A stretch of 59,597 bases of DNA from Methylomonas sp. ZR1 (lineage in GTDB: Bacteria; Pseudomonadota; Gammaproteobacteria; Methylococcales; Methylomonadaceae), in contig NZ_RCST01000002.1 in assembly GCF_013141865.1 (NCBI RefSeq), forward strand, positions 1-59,597, read 5' to 3'. Below are positions 59,566 through 59,597 of the stretch, piece by piece. Positions within the stretch are counted from its first letter, which is position 1; every line of letters begins with the position of its first letter. The position numbers and the translations under genes were made by a program. The notes under the pieces are model-generated. The model was not told the DNA's origin. It ran no database searches and saw only the letters and a program-made list of their open reading frames with translations.

Positions 59566-59597
59566 CAAAATTTTCGGCGGTTCCGGCTTACAACCCC
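59560..59597 (-). repeat. Tn3-family right inverted repeat (IR-R), window end
   Basis: The same repeat as 56-93, seen a second time because of the assembly overlap. The window ends at its outermost base. Confidence 0.95.

Larger units (their letters stand above)
43837..59597 (+). mobile_element. Complete 15.8-kb Tn3-family transposon with efflux cargo
   Basis: The unit is bounded by 38-bp inverted repeats (43837-43874 and 59560-59597; one mismatch) and by AACGT duplications. It carries a Tn3-type transposase, a serine resolvase and res at its right end. The rest is cargo: thioesterase, DUF2934 protein, glutathione S-transferase, EmrAB pump, TetR, outer-membrane factor and an ABC exporter. 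Excision restores a plasmid gene, so the insertion is recent enough to be clean. I do not recognise a named transposon with this content. Confidence 0.95.

Overview
The window is a circular conjugative plasmid that has been linearised. The first 93 bases recur exactly as the last 93 (1-93 = 59505-59597), giving a circle of 59,504 bp. The joint is supported independently: it falls at the right end of a Tn3-family transposon whose 5-bp target duplication (AACGT) lies at 43832-43836 and 94-98, and removing the transposon across the joint restores one open reading frame. The gene set (korA-incC-korB-like control operon, KfrA, RepA-type initiator with iterons, MOBP relaxase with an IncP-type nic sequence, complete VirB/VirD4 type IV secretion system) points to a broad-host-range proteobacterial plasmid related to IncP/PromA/pXF51-like replicons. 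The host is probably a gammaproteobacterium, but the sequence does not prove this.

Layout. 94-3000 (minus strand): the 5' half of an interrupted small membrane protein, a serine resolvase with a likely resolution site, small hypothetical genes and a DUF932 protein. 2998-3900: non-coding repeats. 3924-22310 (plus strand): the transfer region, with a small unknown gene, VirB1 transglycosylase, topoisomerase IA, VirB2-VirB6 with an EexN-type lipoprotein, VirB7-VirB11, VirD4, a large LPD7-type protein and an OmpA-like lipoprotein. A shared 19-bp operator (CCAAAT-N7-ATTTGG type) with a -10 box inside it precedes five of these units. 22318-30232: a two-armed restriction island. One arm (minus) encodes SNF2 helicase, a free-standing EcoRII-N domain, a paraMORC-type GHKL ATPase and an HNH nuclease. 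The other (plus) encodes a Dcm-like methyltransferase, Vsr and an EcoRII-C type endonuclease. 30483-34438: a putative establishment or anti-restriction block (HTH protein, RadC, small zinc protein, adenine methyltransferase with DUF4942) driven by repeated, near-identical promoters whose spacer is a palindrome. The same promoter drives DUF932 at 2.9 kb. 34196-36180: relaxase operon and oriT. 36189-39048: DUF192, KorB, IncC, KorA-like and a 25-codon leader ORF. 39115-39530: iteron origin. 39543-43684: KfrA, small genes and RepA.

43837-59597 is the complete 15,761-bp Tn3-family transposon. Its right end carries res, tnpR and tnpA. Its cargo is an efflux island: EmrA/EmrB MFS pump, TetR regulator, outer-membrane factor, and a YhiI-RbbA-YhhJ-like ABC exporter, plus a glutathione S-transferase, a DUF2934 protein and a hotdog thioesterase. 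It sits about 150 bp upstream of repA and splits a small membrane-protein gene that lay between the resolvase and repA.

The most unusual signals are the paraMORC/SNF2/EcoRII-N/HNH arm beside a Dcm-Vsr-EcoRII-like system, the multi-copy palindromic promoter, the operator regulon of the transfer genes, replication iterons outside the origin (including a perfect 32-bp inverted pair), and several families of dispersed structured non-coding repeats.
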